A stretch of DNA of 64,000 nucleotides from Clytia hemisphaerica (GCA_902728285.1 CACVBU010000824.1:203307-267306); one strand, 5' to 3'; positions 1 to 12,139 are shown, numbered from the stretch's first letter. The notes: generated from the letters alone by a model not told the origin. A program made the numbers and translations.

Positions 1-79
1 TTTCTAGTGTATATTACGCAATGATCAAGTCAAAACTATTTTTGAAGATATTTTAGGCGAGATAGGCAGTGAAAATTGC

Positions 80-1320
80 TCAAATTATGTAAAAATTCAA
101 TAAAATGGGCATTTTTACCCCCCATTTTTTCCTGGATTCTTCTTTTCTCAATCTTTGTTTTTGGACAACCAATTTGCAGTATTTGTTATGCTTTTTTAAG
201 AGCGGAAATAGATATTCCTTGTATTTATTTGCAAATCTCCGATTAGTATTATTTTCATTACGTACGATAGCAAGTTTGGTCCAATCTTGCGAAAGGTTCT
301 CACAAAATGTTGTGTTTTTGAACCGATATTTAAAGATTCCATTTCGGGGGATTCGAGATGATGTCAAGAGGTTCGCAGTTATTGAATTCAGCTCTTGTAA
401 GAAGAAGTCTTCTTCACGTTAATTATCAGATACTGATAAACTGCTCATTGATGCATTAGCTCGTAGGTCACAACCAACTTCAGGCGTTGTCAGCTCAACT
501 TCAGGTTTTGTCAGCTCAACTTCAGGTTTTGTCAGCTCAACTTCAGACGTTGTCAGCTCAACTTCAGGTTTTGTTAGTCCGTGAAATGTGTTATCAACAA
601 AACTTTGATTTACTTTGGAATTAGAGATTCTATCAATTGCAAATCTTGTCAGATCGACAGCTGTTTTCGAAAATATGCTTGCAGCTAAACTTTCAATTCT
701 TTCTAATGTTACGGTATCGTGATTCTTATCCAAATTTTTAGATGGTTTGGTGATCATTGGACTGTTGTTATGATTGTGATTTGGTTTGTATGATTCATTA
801 GTATCCATCTCGTCGTTGATATTCCATAAATCCACTTCATCATTGATGTTTTGTACCTCATTATCAGATGCCAATACAGCATCGTAGTTATTATCCATCT
901 TTTTGCACGAGTTGTCGATTCTTGGAATGTTGCTGTTTGAGATATTCGTTAAAGCCACATCGTCGCTGATATTTGTTGAATTAATTTCATTGTTGATGTT
1001 TTTTACCTCATATTCAGATTTTCTCATGGGTGAACAAGATTTTTCAACTCCCTCCTCTTCGCGATAGACATTTTCCCAGTCGTCAGTTGATTTCCCAATG
1101 TCGTCTACGACCTCAGTAAATGAAATTGGTTTTTTTAAGACGAGACCTTCTCCACTGCTTTATAGTATTCCCTAAAAAGGTGCTTCACCTTTGCTTCCGG
1201 AGGTGGTTTACGGAGATTGAAATATTTCAGGGCTATTTCTCTCCATAATCTTTTATTGAAGTTCTTCTTTGTGCAGTTCTTTAAGGGGACAAGCTCTGAC
1301 AAGCGATCAAAGTCTTCCAT
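80..1320 (-). pseudogene. Broken SANT/Myb-like DNA-binding ORF, probably transposon-derived
   Basis: An ATG at 1320 (in-frame TGA just upstream) opens 61 residues with a helical Trp/Leu pattern (LWREIALKYF, then KHLFREYYKAVEKV) like a SANT/Myb or trihelix DNA-binding domain. The frame stops at 1135-1137 beside a run of seven T (seven A on the coding strand). Shifting one base there reads on as LKKPISFTEVVDD into an acidic, Asn-rich stretch and on to a TAA at 419-421. Just before that stop are about five copies of a seven-residue repeat, VELTKPE. The same frame continues past the TAA through a basic, aromatic segment (FKYRFKNTTFCENL, then KKHNKYCKLVVQKQRL) to 80. One frameshift plus one stop in an otherwise continuous frame suggests a decayed gene. 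An intact gene with a sequencing error at the A-run is possible for the frameshift only. Specific family not recognised. Confidence 0.5.
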
Positions 1321-1576
1321 GATTAGTCAAATGCTTTTCTCATTATTTACTTTATTTCGCTGTATTGAGTGAATTAAAGTAACTTTAAGACGTTTTAAAC
1401 TTTAGAACCTCCTTAATTAAAATTTAGTTAGTAAAATCTTTTGTTATCTACCACCTAACATCGTACGAAATTGATTTTCAATTTACGTGCAATCACTTTG
1501 CCATTCGAATAAAATCTCAATTCTGCAAAATTTGTTAAAATTGAGGTGATAAAGATAGTCCAGTCTCACCATCTAA

Positions 1577-2420
1577 GTGCGTGATAAATCAAAATATAAC
1601 CGATATGAATTCAAAAACGAACTAGAACAAAGAGACTCAATTAATAATAAAATTAATTGGGCGAAAGCTAACCACACCGTTTTCAGAGGTTCTCGAAACC
1701 AACCAAGGAACTTGAATAAATCATTCCTTGAACCAACTGAAAGACTTTTGGAAACAAATCCTAAAATATTATACCACAAAAGACACTGAAATTACAGTAA
1801 AATCATTCAAAATCAATAATAAACTCACACCTGACACAAAAATAATAGCTAATACAATTTGTTCATTTTGTGCAAAAGTATGGTCAAGCATCACGACCAC
1901 TCCAATTATCGATTTTACTTGGAAAACTTTTAACTATTTCAAATACTCTAATTCGGTGTTCACCCCCAGCCCAGTCTACACACCGCGTACACTCAAAACA
2001 CTTCTTGCAACAAAATCAACGAAACTTCCTACCTAATTCCGCCAAAATCATTAAAGATATTGGTCATGAAATTACAGCATCACTAATAAAAAGGAGTATT
2101 CCCTACAGCTGAGAAAGACAACAAAGATCAATCCAGTTTATAAAAGTGGTGCCATGCTGATATCTATTTTAATGGAACAATTATCTCAACGATAATCAAT
2201 TTGCTTTCCGCCGTAAACGCTCTAACAGGAATGCTGACATAAATTTAATGATTACATCCGAAAAAACATAACAAACTAAAGGTTACTGGTGCCCGATTTA
2301 TGGACCTCCGAAAGGCATTTGATAAAGGAAACAATGACTGTATATTCAGTAGACTTCCGTAAAATGGCATCACCGGTGAGGAAATCAACTGATGTAGCAG
2401 CTACCTTTTCCACCGATCGA
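1577..2420 (+). pseudogene. LINE (non-LTR) reverse transcriptase remnant
   Basis: Reading across frames between 2190 and 2410 gives NQFAFRRKRS, then TGARFMDLRKAFD, then an NGITGEEIN stretch. These correspond to reverse transcriptase blocks of CR1/Jockey-like LINEs: the QFGFR.KRST block and the F.DL.KAFD block that precedes the catalytic centre. Upstream, 1577-2110 has open but shifted frames consistent with the region before the RT fingers. Several stops and frameshifts make it non-functional. The better-preserved LINE piece at 42.2 kb carries the same blocks. Confidence 0.5.
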
Positions 2421-2435
2421 TCGATCCATACATTA

Positions 2436-2530
2436 TTCCATGATGTCATTCTTCCATGATGTCATTGTTCCATGGTGTCATTTTTCCATGATGTCATTTT
2501 TCCATGGTTTCATTGTTCCATGACGCGTCA
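2436..2530. repeat. 16-bp tandem repeat, six units
   Basis: Units begin with TTCCATG at 2436, 2452, 2468, 2484, 2500 and 2516, exactly 16 bp apart. The consensus is TTCCATGATGTCATTG with scattered substitutions. It follows the degraded LINE directly. No coding potential is evident. Confidence 0.85.
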
Positions 2531-2821
2531 GTCAGTGAAATATTCCATAATTTGAAAATGAATATCGATTTGCCACAGTTATATCCCTAGTAAAAACCAA
2601 TATAAAAGATATTACGTATGTATGAAAAAGCTGTAATGTTTTCATGATAAGATCATCACATTCTTAAAATCTTTTTAGAACATGGTGTAAAAGTCTAAGT
2701 CTCCATGCTAATTATAACTAAAAGACTTGATAACACCAACTTTTGTCATATGTCTAAATAATCCAAAAATCGACATGGAACTTATTCTTTTGACAATAAT
2801 CTTTTATATCTTTTGCAGAGT

Positions 2822-4805
2822 TTGTCATAGCTTGGATATCCAAGCTTCAAATTTCAGAGAAAAAAAATTTTACGTCAATACAAAGTTCTGAAATTAGAGC
2901 GTGGTCTCCCTAGGGAATGAAACTGCAAACCCATGTTCCAAAAACTTTCGCAGCCAACCCAGATCAGCCCAGAAATTAATAAAAAGCAAGCTACAAGATT
3001 CAAAACCATTTAAAAAATTACACCAAAGTCAATTAGACATCTATGGAAAAATGAACTCCTCTCTATTTCTTCTTTTCTATGTTTTCACATAACAGGAAGT
3101 TGTAGAGCGTGTCATGTAGATCACGTCTAACAGTTTTAGCGAAGTAAGAACAAGCAAGAGAACTGCAATCTGATTTTAAATACAAAGACCAGGCGGTAAT
3201 ACACCAAAACATAAGATATCAAAAACTTGAACTGTGAATTACTTTACCGCCTGGATAATAATTTTAACCCGTGAAATATCATGTTTCTCAATTGTTATAT
3301 AATTTAATGTTCTTTACTCTTTGATTTATTCTAGTTAAACAGAATATTTGAAGTGCTAGAAATGGTCACCTGGTTTTTTGACGATTTAAACTTAGAAAAA
3401 TACCTTTCGATTTGTCGAATACAAGGATGGTGTAATTGAGTCAAGCACACTTTCTCCAGCCATCGAAAAAGATTCTAATCTAAACTAGGAATAACAGTGG
3501 CTATAATTAATCAGCAGTTGTTTTCGACTTGAGCATGAAATTATATTTAACTTGAACTTTCCTTTGAAATGGAACAATCATTTATCATTGATTATTTGAA
3601 ATTGTTGAGAGCTCAGAATCCTGTCAATCTGTCGAATTGACTAATAATCAGAGTGAGGTTAAGACAATGGAAGACAAACCTTTTGTATGCATTAGCCACA
3701 ATAAAGTTAAATTGGCCCAAAGGATATTTCAAATTTAGTCATGGGTTGATTTTGGCTGTACCACTCATGAATAGAAGCAGCTGTTGCAAGGATCCATGTG
3801 TACGTATGTAATGACGCGAGCAGTTTTCCTGGTAAATAATTGCAGTTGATATCAAGCAAATTTCATTATTTGACAAAATTTTACAGCACAGTAGGGAGTT
3901 GCCTTGGTTTATTGTTGTTAACTCGAAGGTTTCTAAGTACCAAAAAAATGTAAATGAGATTTTAATTCATAGTAGATGCATGATGATCAAATGAAAAATG
4001 ATCAAATGATAAAATAACTAAGTAGATACCTGCTCAGCTGCACGTGGTTTCCAAATGTCACGTACAGCCAAAATCTCTCAATTATTTTATGATCATAATG
4101 TATGCTTCAACAGAAATTTGCTTTTTCGTTACACTATTGAATTGTCTTGGGAGGGATCTGTCAATTTCATAGGGAGGTGAAATGTCAAACAAATGATTCT
4201 AATGGGCCTTCATATCGATTCTAATGAGAGTTCATATCGATTTTCCCCACACTTAGCCTGGATATCCAGGCTGTAAACTATTTCACAGCCTAGTTTTTGA
4301 TATTTTATGTTCTGGTTTACAGCCTGGTCTCCCTAGAGTGATTTGCATTCTCCATATGAGGATGCAGTCCGCTTGCTTGCGCTCACTTCGCTAAAGCCGT
4401 AAGGAAAAATTTACACGGTGTGGAGCAATTCTGAAGCAAAAATAGGATAGTTCTCCACTTGCTAGTGAAGATAGAGCTTCCTGTTACATGAAAACGTGAA
4501 AAAGATAAAAACAGAGGCAAGTTCATTTTCCAAGAAAACATGGTATGATGGTTGGTCATGATAATGCATCCGAACTTGTTGATGGACTCTGGTGTAATCT
4601 TTGGATGTTTTAAATGGTTTAAGATCTTGTAGGCTGCTCTTATTAAGTTCTGTTTTGCTGCCCTGGGTTGGCTGGAAAAGTTTTGGAAACATGGGTTTGC
4701 ACTTTCATTATCTAGGGAGACCAAGCTCTATAATTTTAGAAATTTGTATGTTGAGGTAAATTTTGTTTTTTCTAAAATTTTGAGCATGGATATCCAGGCT
4801 ACCCC
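2822..4805. repeat. Widely spaced inverted repeat with palindromic GGATATCC ends
   Basis: The segment 2822-3110 is repeated in opposite orientation at about 4385-4800. Both copies share the string around GGTCTCCCTAG and similar peptides if translated (MVSL.NE.ANPC). A further inverted match links about 3200-3240 to 4275-4310 (AGTTTTTGATAT and its complement). Copies begin near an 18-bp palindrome centred on GGATATCC at 2829-2846 and 4255-4272, with a decayed one near 4790. This looks like a foldback element or two head-to-head copies of one repeat. The middle (3111-4234) holds no recognisable gene. Confidence 0.6.
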
Positions 4806-4982
4806 ACACTCAGCGTTATTCAGACACAATTAAAAAACCCATTAACCCCCTACCCTTTGTGTCATATTATGAAATACCAAAATTACATGGAAAGCTTTTC
4901 TCCATTCTCACTTCAGGTGTTTCACTGCCAGAAAAGTTGATTTCCTCGTCTCCTTTGTACGTTTTACTTAATTATTCAAGTA

Positions 4983-5289
4983 CTCTTAGGTTCCAAATAA
5001 ACGGGGGGGTCGAATAAACGGGGGGGGTTGGAAAATTTTCTAGATTTCAATAAATGGGGGGGGGGACCTAATTGCCGGTGGGGTTGGAAATTGTACTTCT
5101 GAAACCCAAAAATAAGGTAAAAATAGGCTAAAATCAGGCTATTCAGAGCAAAATAAGTGGTCTTCTCTTTGACAGCTGAAAATATTCTTAGAGATTAATA
5201 AACGGGAGGGTCCTAATAAGGTCCGGGGGGGGTTGGAAAATTTTCGAAAAATTAACAAGCGGGGGGCCCGTTTATTTGGAACCTAAGAG
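4983..5289. mobile_element. G-rich MITE with perfect terminal inverted repeats and TA flanks
   Basis: The ends are perfect inverted repeats of at least 23 bp beginning CTCTTAGGTTCCAAATAAAC, flanked on both sides by TA. The interior carries repeated AATAAACGG-type units with G runs of 7 to 10 at about 5003-5070 and 5226-5270. TA flanks and short TIRs fit a Tc1/mariner-type non-autonomous element. A related but decayed C-rich copy lies at 58497-58740. Confidence 0.75.
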
Positions 5290-5291
5290 TA

Positions 5292-7345
5292 TATGAAGTG
5301 TTGGTTTCTGTAGATGACTTTATACAGATTGGTTCCCAGACATACATAAGATATGACATGGGAAAAAACAGTTTGAAATATTTTTAACATAATGAGCATT
5401 TGATAGGAAGGTTATTTCACTATACCAGTTTATTCCGGATGCCTTGAAAAAGAGATTCCCAAATTTGAAGTGACAATGTTTTGTTGATACTTGAAAAAAC
5501 AACAAGTATGAAAATCTATAGTTTTTGCTGGACAATTGAACATCTCTTGGGTGGGCCTTGAAAATCAATATTTCTTAGTAGATTTTCTTGCCTAGTCTGA
5601 TCCAACCCACCCGACCAATAATTGCTTGGGAAAATGTGATGGTCTATATAATAACTAATTACTCCAGCAAAAAAATCTTCAATTATAAGGTCATCTTATT
5701 GATTTGTGATTCGTCTCAAACAACACAGCAGTTACTTAGGGACGAGATAATTTATCCCATTTGTATTGGTTTAGGGAAAGTCAGTCAGGAATTTCCATCA
5801 ACTGCAGTATACTGCAATTGCGGTAGTTTTCATTTGTGGCTAGCCTACAAAGGGTTGTAACGAATACATATAGTGCTGGTCGATAGAGATAAGCAAACAT
5901 CAACTGTAAAAATTGCATGAGATGACTAGTTTTTTTCAAAAGCAGCTGATCTACAGAAAAAAATATTTTGTCTGTACAAGAAAAAAAGATATGACCAATT
6001 ATGTACAAAAATTGCCAGTTTTCTCCTTGAATCTTGAATTCTGTTTCCTGAAGTTACTGCAGTTGAGGGATTTCCTTGACTGAAAGTAATTTATATGGAG
6101 TAATTTGTTATCATTATAGCGTGAAATGACACTAGGCATGGGAAAAATTGATATGTGAGTGGCCCTTTGAGGCATCTATTGCCCTCCTACTATCCTAGAA
6201 AAAAAATAATGCCAAGAATTTTGGTCTCCAGAACTAATGTTACTTCAAACCTTCATGTTAGTCTTGGATATTTACCTAGAATTGTCAAGGAAGACTTTAA
6301 TGAAGTATTGTGTCATCCGATAAATGATGCATCAACTAACCAGCGAACTGGATCTCTTCAGATTTTGTTTACATTCAATTTCCATGATCATGATCATCAT
6401 CATCATCACTTATAATTGTTCATCATAATTTTGTTCTATCAATTTCAATTAAACTTAATTCATTATTTGATAGCCTATTGACAGAAACAAGAGAACCAAC
6501 CACAGTCAGGGATATCCTTGCAACTGCATGAAGTTATTTGTAGCTGCAATTGATTGCAAATTGCAAATGTAGAAGATGAAAGTTACTAATACCCTGTGTA
6601 ATTGCAATTAAAATTTTACTTTCAGGAAATTGTATAGATGAATTTTTTTTCCTATGGGTCATTTTTGTCTTCCATATTTGAAGATTATTTTACAGGGTAA
6701 TCATTTAAGAGAAGAAATGAAGTTGCCGTTGCAATTTGTCTTATGCAATTTTTAATTCAATAGTCAAATTAGCATAGCTGTCATCTTAGCTCAAAGTTGG
6801 AAAACTTTCCCCGATAAATTCATTTTTTCAAAATCAGAAAGTCAGTAAATTGGGGAAATTTTTCTGTGAAATCCCATAAGGAAATCGAAGACATTGGGGA
6901 ATTTTTTTAAAATCAAATCGGGGAATTTTTCATCCAAATTTTCAAAAATCAAGAAGTATTGATGTTCTGTTCTGATGTTCAAAACCTGAATATTTTTTGG
7001 GGGAAATGCAAATTATTTTGGAAATGCAGAAGATGCAGGATATACTGGGAGAAAGTTTGTTGGCAAGCGAGAGTCTCCCGCTTAATGCGGGAGAGTTGAC
7101 AGCTTTGAATTACTATGTTTTGCCCAAGACATTCTTTGCATTTACACTGTGTATGGGAAACTGGCTGCAAATGCACACCACATGTAATTGCAAAGATATG
7201 TCAGACTAAACCACTAGCCAGAGTGTCTGACTTGATAACCTCCGTTCAACAAGTCTTCACTGCACGTTTATACAAACGCCTGATGATTGCAACCAAATCT
7301 TCTTGCAGCACGTTTTATCCCATCCAATCAGATTCTATCATTTTT
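5292..7345. other. Non-coding stretch with a short inverted repeat
   Basis: No gene is supported here. At 5778-5815 and 6052-6085 are inverted copies of a segment containing TCAACTGCAGTA, suggesting a MITE-like remnant of about 310 bp. A stretch at 6780-6940 repeats GGGGAATTTTT-like strings four times. The pattern ATTGCAAATTGCA recurs between 6500 and 7600. An ORF at 6155-6415 ends in a short His-rich run that is only a CAT/GAT simple repeat. Confidence 0.4.
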
Positions 7346-7645
7346 CAAGACAATCACAACAACAGTTTGAGAAAAAGAAAGATACATTTTGTCCTTTCTA
7401 ATTGCAAATTGCACTCTTTGGAAAAACGCAAATGTTATCATTTTTGTTTTTCATCACATAAATATATTTATTTTTTGCATTGGTAATATAGATTTTGCAA
7501 GACAATCACAACAACAGTTTGAGAAAAAGAAAGATACATTTTGTCCTTTCTAATTGCAAATTGCACTCATTGGAAAAACGCAAATGTTATCATTTTTGTT
7601 TTACATCACATAAATATATTTATTTTATTGCATTGGTAATATAGA
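7346..7645. repeat. Tandem duplication, about 152-bp period
   Basis: The segment beginning CAAGACAATCACAACAACAG at 7346 recurs at 7498 with only a few differences, giving two adjacent copies (7346-7497 and 7498-7645). Near-identity indicates a recent duplication. Confidence 0.9.
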
Positions 7646-8459
7646 AATTCTTCGACAAAGGCGAGCAAGTTTTTTACCGAGTTTGTTTACAACTAAGCAA
7701 ATAGTATGCATCTTCAAATACTTTTAGCTTACAACATTGGATATACACCACATTGTACACCACCACCACACTATCCAACCACCAGATTGTACGACTTTGG
7801 AAAAAACTCTTGTATACTGCTCGTTCCGACATTCGAGTTTTGGCGAGTTAACCAAAACTGGAAAGTAAAATCTTAGAATTATCAGGTTTATCGGAATATA
7901 CCAAAAGGAAAAACAGAAATTTAGGCGGGAAAAAATACAGCGGCGATGTGCGGAAAAGTTAGGCGTTGATTTGGGCTCAGAGCTTTTTAGCATATACCAA
8001 ATATGGACACCCGTTCCCTGCTACACCCGTTCCGTTTTTGTAACACGGTTAGTATAAATAAGAAAGCCACGTCTTTTCAATCATTGAAAAATCCGTAAAA
8101 CGTTATAGACAAGCAAAATCGCTTTGAAATTCGTTCCCCAATGACTTAAAACAGATTTCGGGCATAAAGTATCATAAAGGAGGGGGTTGTGAATTTGTTT
8201 ATGGCGGAGAGAAATCTAAATTTACTTAATAAATCTGTTCTTAATAACACATAATCTTGTAAAAAAATAGAAAAATTACAAACAATTACAGTATGTACAG
8301 TAAATAAAAATCCGTGTAAAAACACATTTTAGACCATAGATTTCTACCTTTAAGGTAAGAGGCGAGAAGTAAAAAACCTATGGTCAGAATGTAACTATAA
8401 AATTCGAAAAAAATACGCCGGAATGAACTAAAAATCTATGTTAAAATGAACAAAAACCA

Positions 8460-8790
8460 ATAACTTTAGTCGGTATGATCAGTAGGTATGAAAAAATGAT
8501 AAAACCTGTCAGAATGAGCAATAAATTAAAAAAACCTTTATCGGTATGGACTATATACTATAAAATCTGTGTTAAAATGAGCTGCAAATTAAAAAAACCT
8601 TTGTCGGGATAAACTCTGGTGTAGCAAAAGTTTAACAAAAATGATAAAACCTATGTCAGAATGAGCATTAAATTCAAAAAACCTTTGTCGGTATGGACTA
8701 TATACTATAAAATCTGTGTTAAAATGAGCTACAAATTAAAAAAACCTTTGTCAGAATAAACTCTGGTGTAGCGCCAGAATGAGCTATAAA
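8460..8790. repeat. Tandem repeat, 147-bp period with shorter sub-repeats
   Basis: TAAAATCTGTGTTAAAATGA starts at 8561 and again at 8708. The intervening text repeats with small changes, including CTCTGGTGTAGC blocks. Within each unit the phrase AAAAAACCTTT.TCGG..T recurs, so the array is a nested repeat. It lies inside the MULE-like element, 3' of the transposase remnant. Confidence 0.8.
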
Positions 8791-8954
8791 CTGGGATCTA
8801 ATAAAAAATAATGTCTCGTCTGTCAGCATACGTCCAGATAAAATTTCAGATTTTAGTTAATCAGTAAGCCGTAGGCTTCGTGATTTTTTCGGTTGGCCAG
8901 ATGGGGGAACATCCTTGAAAGCAATACAGTCAGGGATATCCAAGTGGGGATCAG

Positions 8955-9083
8955 ATATTGTGGTTTGACGAACAGGATCAGATGTGGTGGTTTGGCGAAC
9001 AGGATCAGATGTGAAGGTGAGATGATCAGGATCAGATGTGGTGGTTTGGCGAACTGGATCAGATGTGGTGGTTTGTTGATCGG
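8955..9083 (-). repeat. 27-bp minisatellite encoding QTTTSDPVR repeats
   Basis: On the minus strand five 27-bp units read QTTTSDPVR, QTTTSDPDH, LTFTSDPVR, QTTTSDPVR and QTTISDPHL. The frame is open from a TAA at about 9144 (DPQCVIEEEFVTENG upstream of the repeats) to a TAA at 8857-8859, ending SLRLTD. It is offset by one base from the end of the MULE-like exon. It may be the original C-terminal tail cut off by a frameshift just before 9129. Confidence 0.6.
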
Positions 9084-9128
9084 GTAATGAGAATTCAATT
9101 CCGTTTTCTGTTACGAATTCTTCTTCGA

Positions 9129-10937
9129 TTACACATTGAGGGTCTTAGAATTCACATCCAAACTTTTTGATTTTTTCCTCTCTTCCGCCCCAACACCGAT
9201 ACGTTCATCCGTTGTGTTTTTTTTCTTTTTAGGTATAGGAAGACTCGGAAATTTAAACGCAAAATTATTATTTATTCTTTTCTTAGATTTTTTCTCGACA
9301 ATGAGACAGTAGTCTTGAGGAGATGCTTTTTCCATCTGCACGACAAACGTCTGAAGCCTGTCCACAACTTCTCTCAAAACCTCCACATTGTCGACGGTAC
9401 CACAAATTGATTTAATCTGGGTCGTCAGCTCTCTACATCTAGCGACTAGAGATTGGCTCGGATATTCCTGAGAGATAGAATAGAAATATGTCTTTCAAAA
9501 TGGTATCTCGTTCAAAATAATCGTCCATTCGTCAAGAAACTAAAAACTTCATCAAAAAAATTTCGTGTATGAGAAATAGAATTAAAATCTATCAATAGGA
9601 TCTGAAATATCTAATATGTATCTTTACGTCTTGTGTACGCACCGGTTTGGGAATCTCGAAAAAGGTTTGTGGAATATCTTCCTCCTGAGCAACTTCCGTC
9701 CCAAGCTCAGCGTGTGGTTCTTCCTCGACAAAGCTTCTGTTGGTACTATCGATGACATCGTAATCCAAGTTTAAATATGGCGAGTTCTTGTAGCTTGAAA
9801 TAAAAAAGAAGATATAAATCCAGTATTAAATATTAGTTTTAAAAGATGTCTCCAGAGGTTTGAGCTTTCCCGAACTTGCAACTCTGAAGTCTCACAAAAG
9901 TAATAGTCTTTTTTTGTTGAAAATTATCATTTAGATAAGTAATACCTTTCAGGAAAAGAATGCCATCCTATGCTTTCAGCAGAATAGAAAATCGCAATCA
10001 TGTGTTTACATGGCATGAAGTTTCTGATCCAATCTTAACATTCGCCCGGTACTAAGAGGTGTTGGTACCAATTTTTTTTCAAAACCTGAAAAACGGACTT
10101 AGTACTCTATGGGTTAGTACCCTGCGGATGTACCCACCTGCTTTTTGTTGGCGATTTGAAATGACCAGACTTTGAAGTATGTATGAATTGTTATGAGAAA
10201 TTACCTTTGGTATGTGTCTGGTATAAATTGTGTCACAAGCACGTGGATCATCCCCCTTAACGTCTGATCTCTGTTTTGCTTTAAATACGAATATTTAAAG
10301 TCGCGGTTTTTCCGCTCAACACCATTGTTGGTATTTACAACAACTTCAAGTTTGCCCATGCGATAAGCTTTCACCCAACGCTGGAAAAAAGTGCAGCAAA
10401 CAATTAGTTCATCTGCAATTCGTAAATAATTGTAGGCTCAATTTTTGAAAATAGATTTTAAGGGGGAAGGGAAACTATTTCCAAAAACTGCGCTTTACAA
10501 GAAAAAAATATTAAAACTATTCTCATGCGACTATCTTTGCAAATTACCAGTAGGTGTTTTACAAAGGATTGATGAAACCTGTAATAAAATTATGAATAGC
10601 TCTTTTCATCTATAAATTATATGAATAGTTAGTTTAGGCTACTTATCATTTTATTACAAGTTTTATTATATCCGGTTAGCTTAAGTCGTCAGTGAAAAAC
10701 ACCCAGGAAATACCTCTTTAATTGACAGCCATGTAGATTTAAAATATATTCTAAACTTTTCACTCTCTTCTCTTTCACAAACAAAACTTTCTTTGAGGGA
10801 TTTGACATTCTCGTCGAGAGCTTTCACGGACTCAGACTATCTTCCTGATTTTAGGTAAAACCATATCCTTGATGTCACTCATGCCGTTGTCTTTCTTTCT
10901 CGACCATCTGTTCCAGGTCTGCTCACGGCGAAAACAT
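9129..10937 (-). pseudogene. MULE-type transposase gene, C-terminal exons, decayed
   Basis: Four exons splice with GT-AG sites. About 10937-10715 reads REQTWNRW, then, after a one-base frameshift near 10838, ESFVCEREESEKFR. 10380-10205 contains NTNNGVERKNRDFKYSYL. Then come 9793-9643 and 9467-9129. The phases of the last three exons agree. The REQ.W and NTNNG.ER...FKY.YL blocks match, from memory, the region after the catalytic domain in MULE transposases with SWIM zinc fingers common in cnidarians. The last exon is basic (PIPKKKKN) and stops at 9129-9131. No catalytic D-D-E region or SWIM finger was found upstream, so the piece is truncated as well as frameshifted. A continuation into another frame is described under the 27-bp repeat. 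Confidence 0.65.
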
Positions 10938-11341
10938 GAAGTAGATACATATTTTTAATCACTAGTAAAGCATCTTTCTTTGTGTTCATTCAAAAACTTC
11001 TTGACTTCGTTGTTCTTTCTTTTTCTTTTTCTTAGGAAAGGCATCACAGAGCAGGAAATCAGCAACGTCAAATGTCAAGCCAATGTGGATGTAACATCCA
11101 GATCAGTTTTACTTTATACTGAACTTGAAAGGGGCTTAGATGGGATTCCAGAGAGATCCAGACACAATTCAGCTTTTATTCAGCCATTCTTCCCAGAAAA
11201 AAAGAAAATTCCACTCTTATAATTTTCGCGCCATGATGTTTTGGACGATGACTTTCAGTCAACTCGCCGAAATATCTAATGTCGGAACGAGCAATATACA
11301 AGAGTTTTTTCCAACCACCATGCTTCTGCGCCATTTTGATT

Positions 11342-12120
11342 AAAAAAAATTCTCGAATGTTCTGGTACCGCGATTGAGTAGTTCAATAGTGTTTCGTCGC
11401 GTAACACCCTCGGCTCTTTGTGGGGGAGGCTCCTTCTTTCTAGCTTATCTGATAAGTGACAAGTTTCTGGCTACAGCTAGAATTCTGCTCATACTCTCTA
11501 TAGCCAAAAAAGTTTTTTTATAGAGGAGGTATATCTGCGACTCATACTAGTTTCTGACAGGTGAGAATTTACACGCAAGTCAATTGAACACACGATACAC
11601 ATTCGGCTTATCTGATAATTCTATGATGGCGTATTGGGCGGTCATCCGAGCTAAAGCCCTAAAAACGCGGGCGGAGATGGAAATCCAAGTAGTGCCTGGT
11701 TCGAACTTCATTTTCAAATTTTTCTTCTAAGGTAAAGTTCACCGTTGGTCCAACCCCAAGTTGGCCAGAACCACTTTAAATTAAAAAAAAATCAACAAAT
11801 TCGGTGCTCAATCGATATTTCTCTTCAAACTGGCGCTCTTTCTTTGCCGGTTCGAATCTCAGGATTGGGAATAGCTACAAACTTAATTTTTTCTTTTAGA
11901 GTTCACTATTATGCATGAGTACACCTTAGGTATCATCATTACCTTGATCTCATCTTGCATAAATTCCATGCCGGTGACAAACTTCATGAACATTGAAGCA
12001 GATTATTGATCAAGTTCTTCCACAAAATTCTGACAGAAGACATAGCAACGTTGTTCAGCTTCCTTGTAAACAGGCTGGGAGTCAAAAGTTGGGCGAAGTT
12101 GTCATTAAGGAAGAATAGTG
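11342..12120. other. Intergenic stretch, nothing recognised
   Basis: No gene, tandem repeat or terminal inverted repeat was recognised. Base composition is slightly less AT-rich around 11630-11760 than in the flanks. Confidence 0.4.
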
Positions 12121-12139
12121 TTGACCAGAAGAAGCTGAG

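Larger units (their letters stand above)
7790..11330. mobile_element. Candidate MULE-type DNA transposon bounded by inverted repeats
   Basis: About 60 bp at 7798-7858 match, in opposite orientation, 11255-11316; both contain CTCGTTCCGACATT or its complement. Similarity is roughly 85 per cent by eye and falls off inward. Between them lies the minus-strand MULE-like transposase remnant. Long or heterogeneous inverted ends are normal for MULEs. An alternative is that both ends are copies of one coding exon, since each can be read as WKKLLY.ARSDIR. No target-site duplication was identified. Confidence 0.45.

Noticed and set aside
6155-6415. ORF ending in HDHDHHHHH as a metal-binding protein
   Set aside because: The His run is a short CAT/GAT simple repeat and the rest shows no domain.
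8853-9098. Minus-strand ORF with KPPHLILFA repeats
   Set aside because: It is the out-of-frame reading of the 27-bp repeat; the QTTTSDPVR frame is longer, acidic and follows the transposase end.
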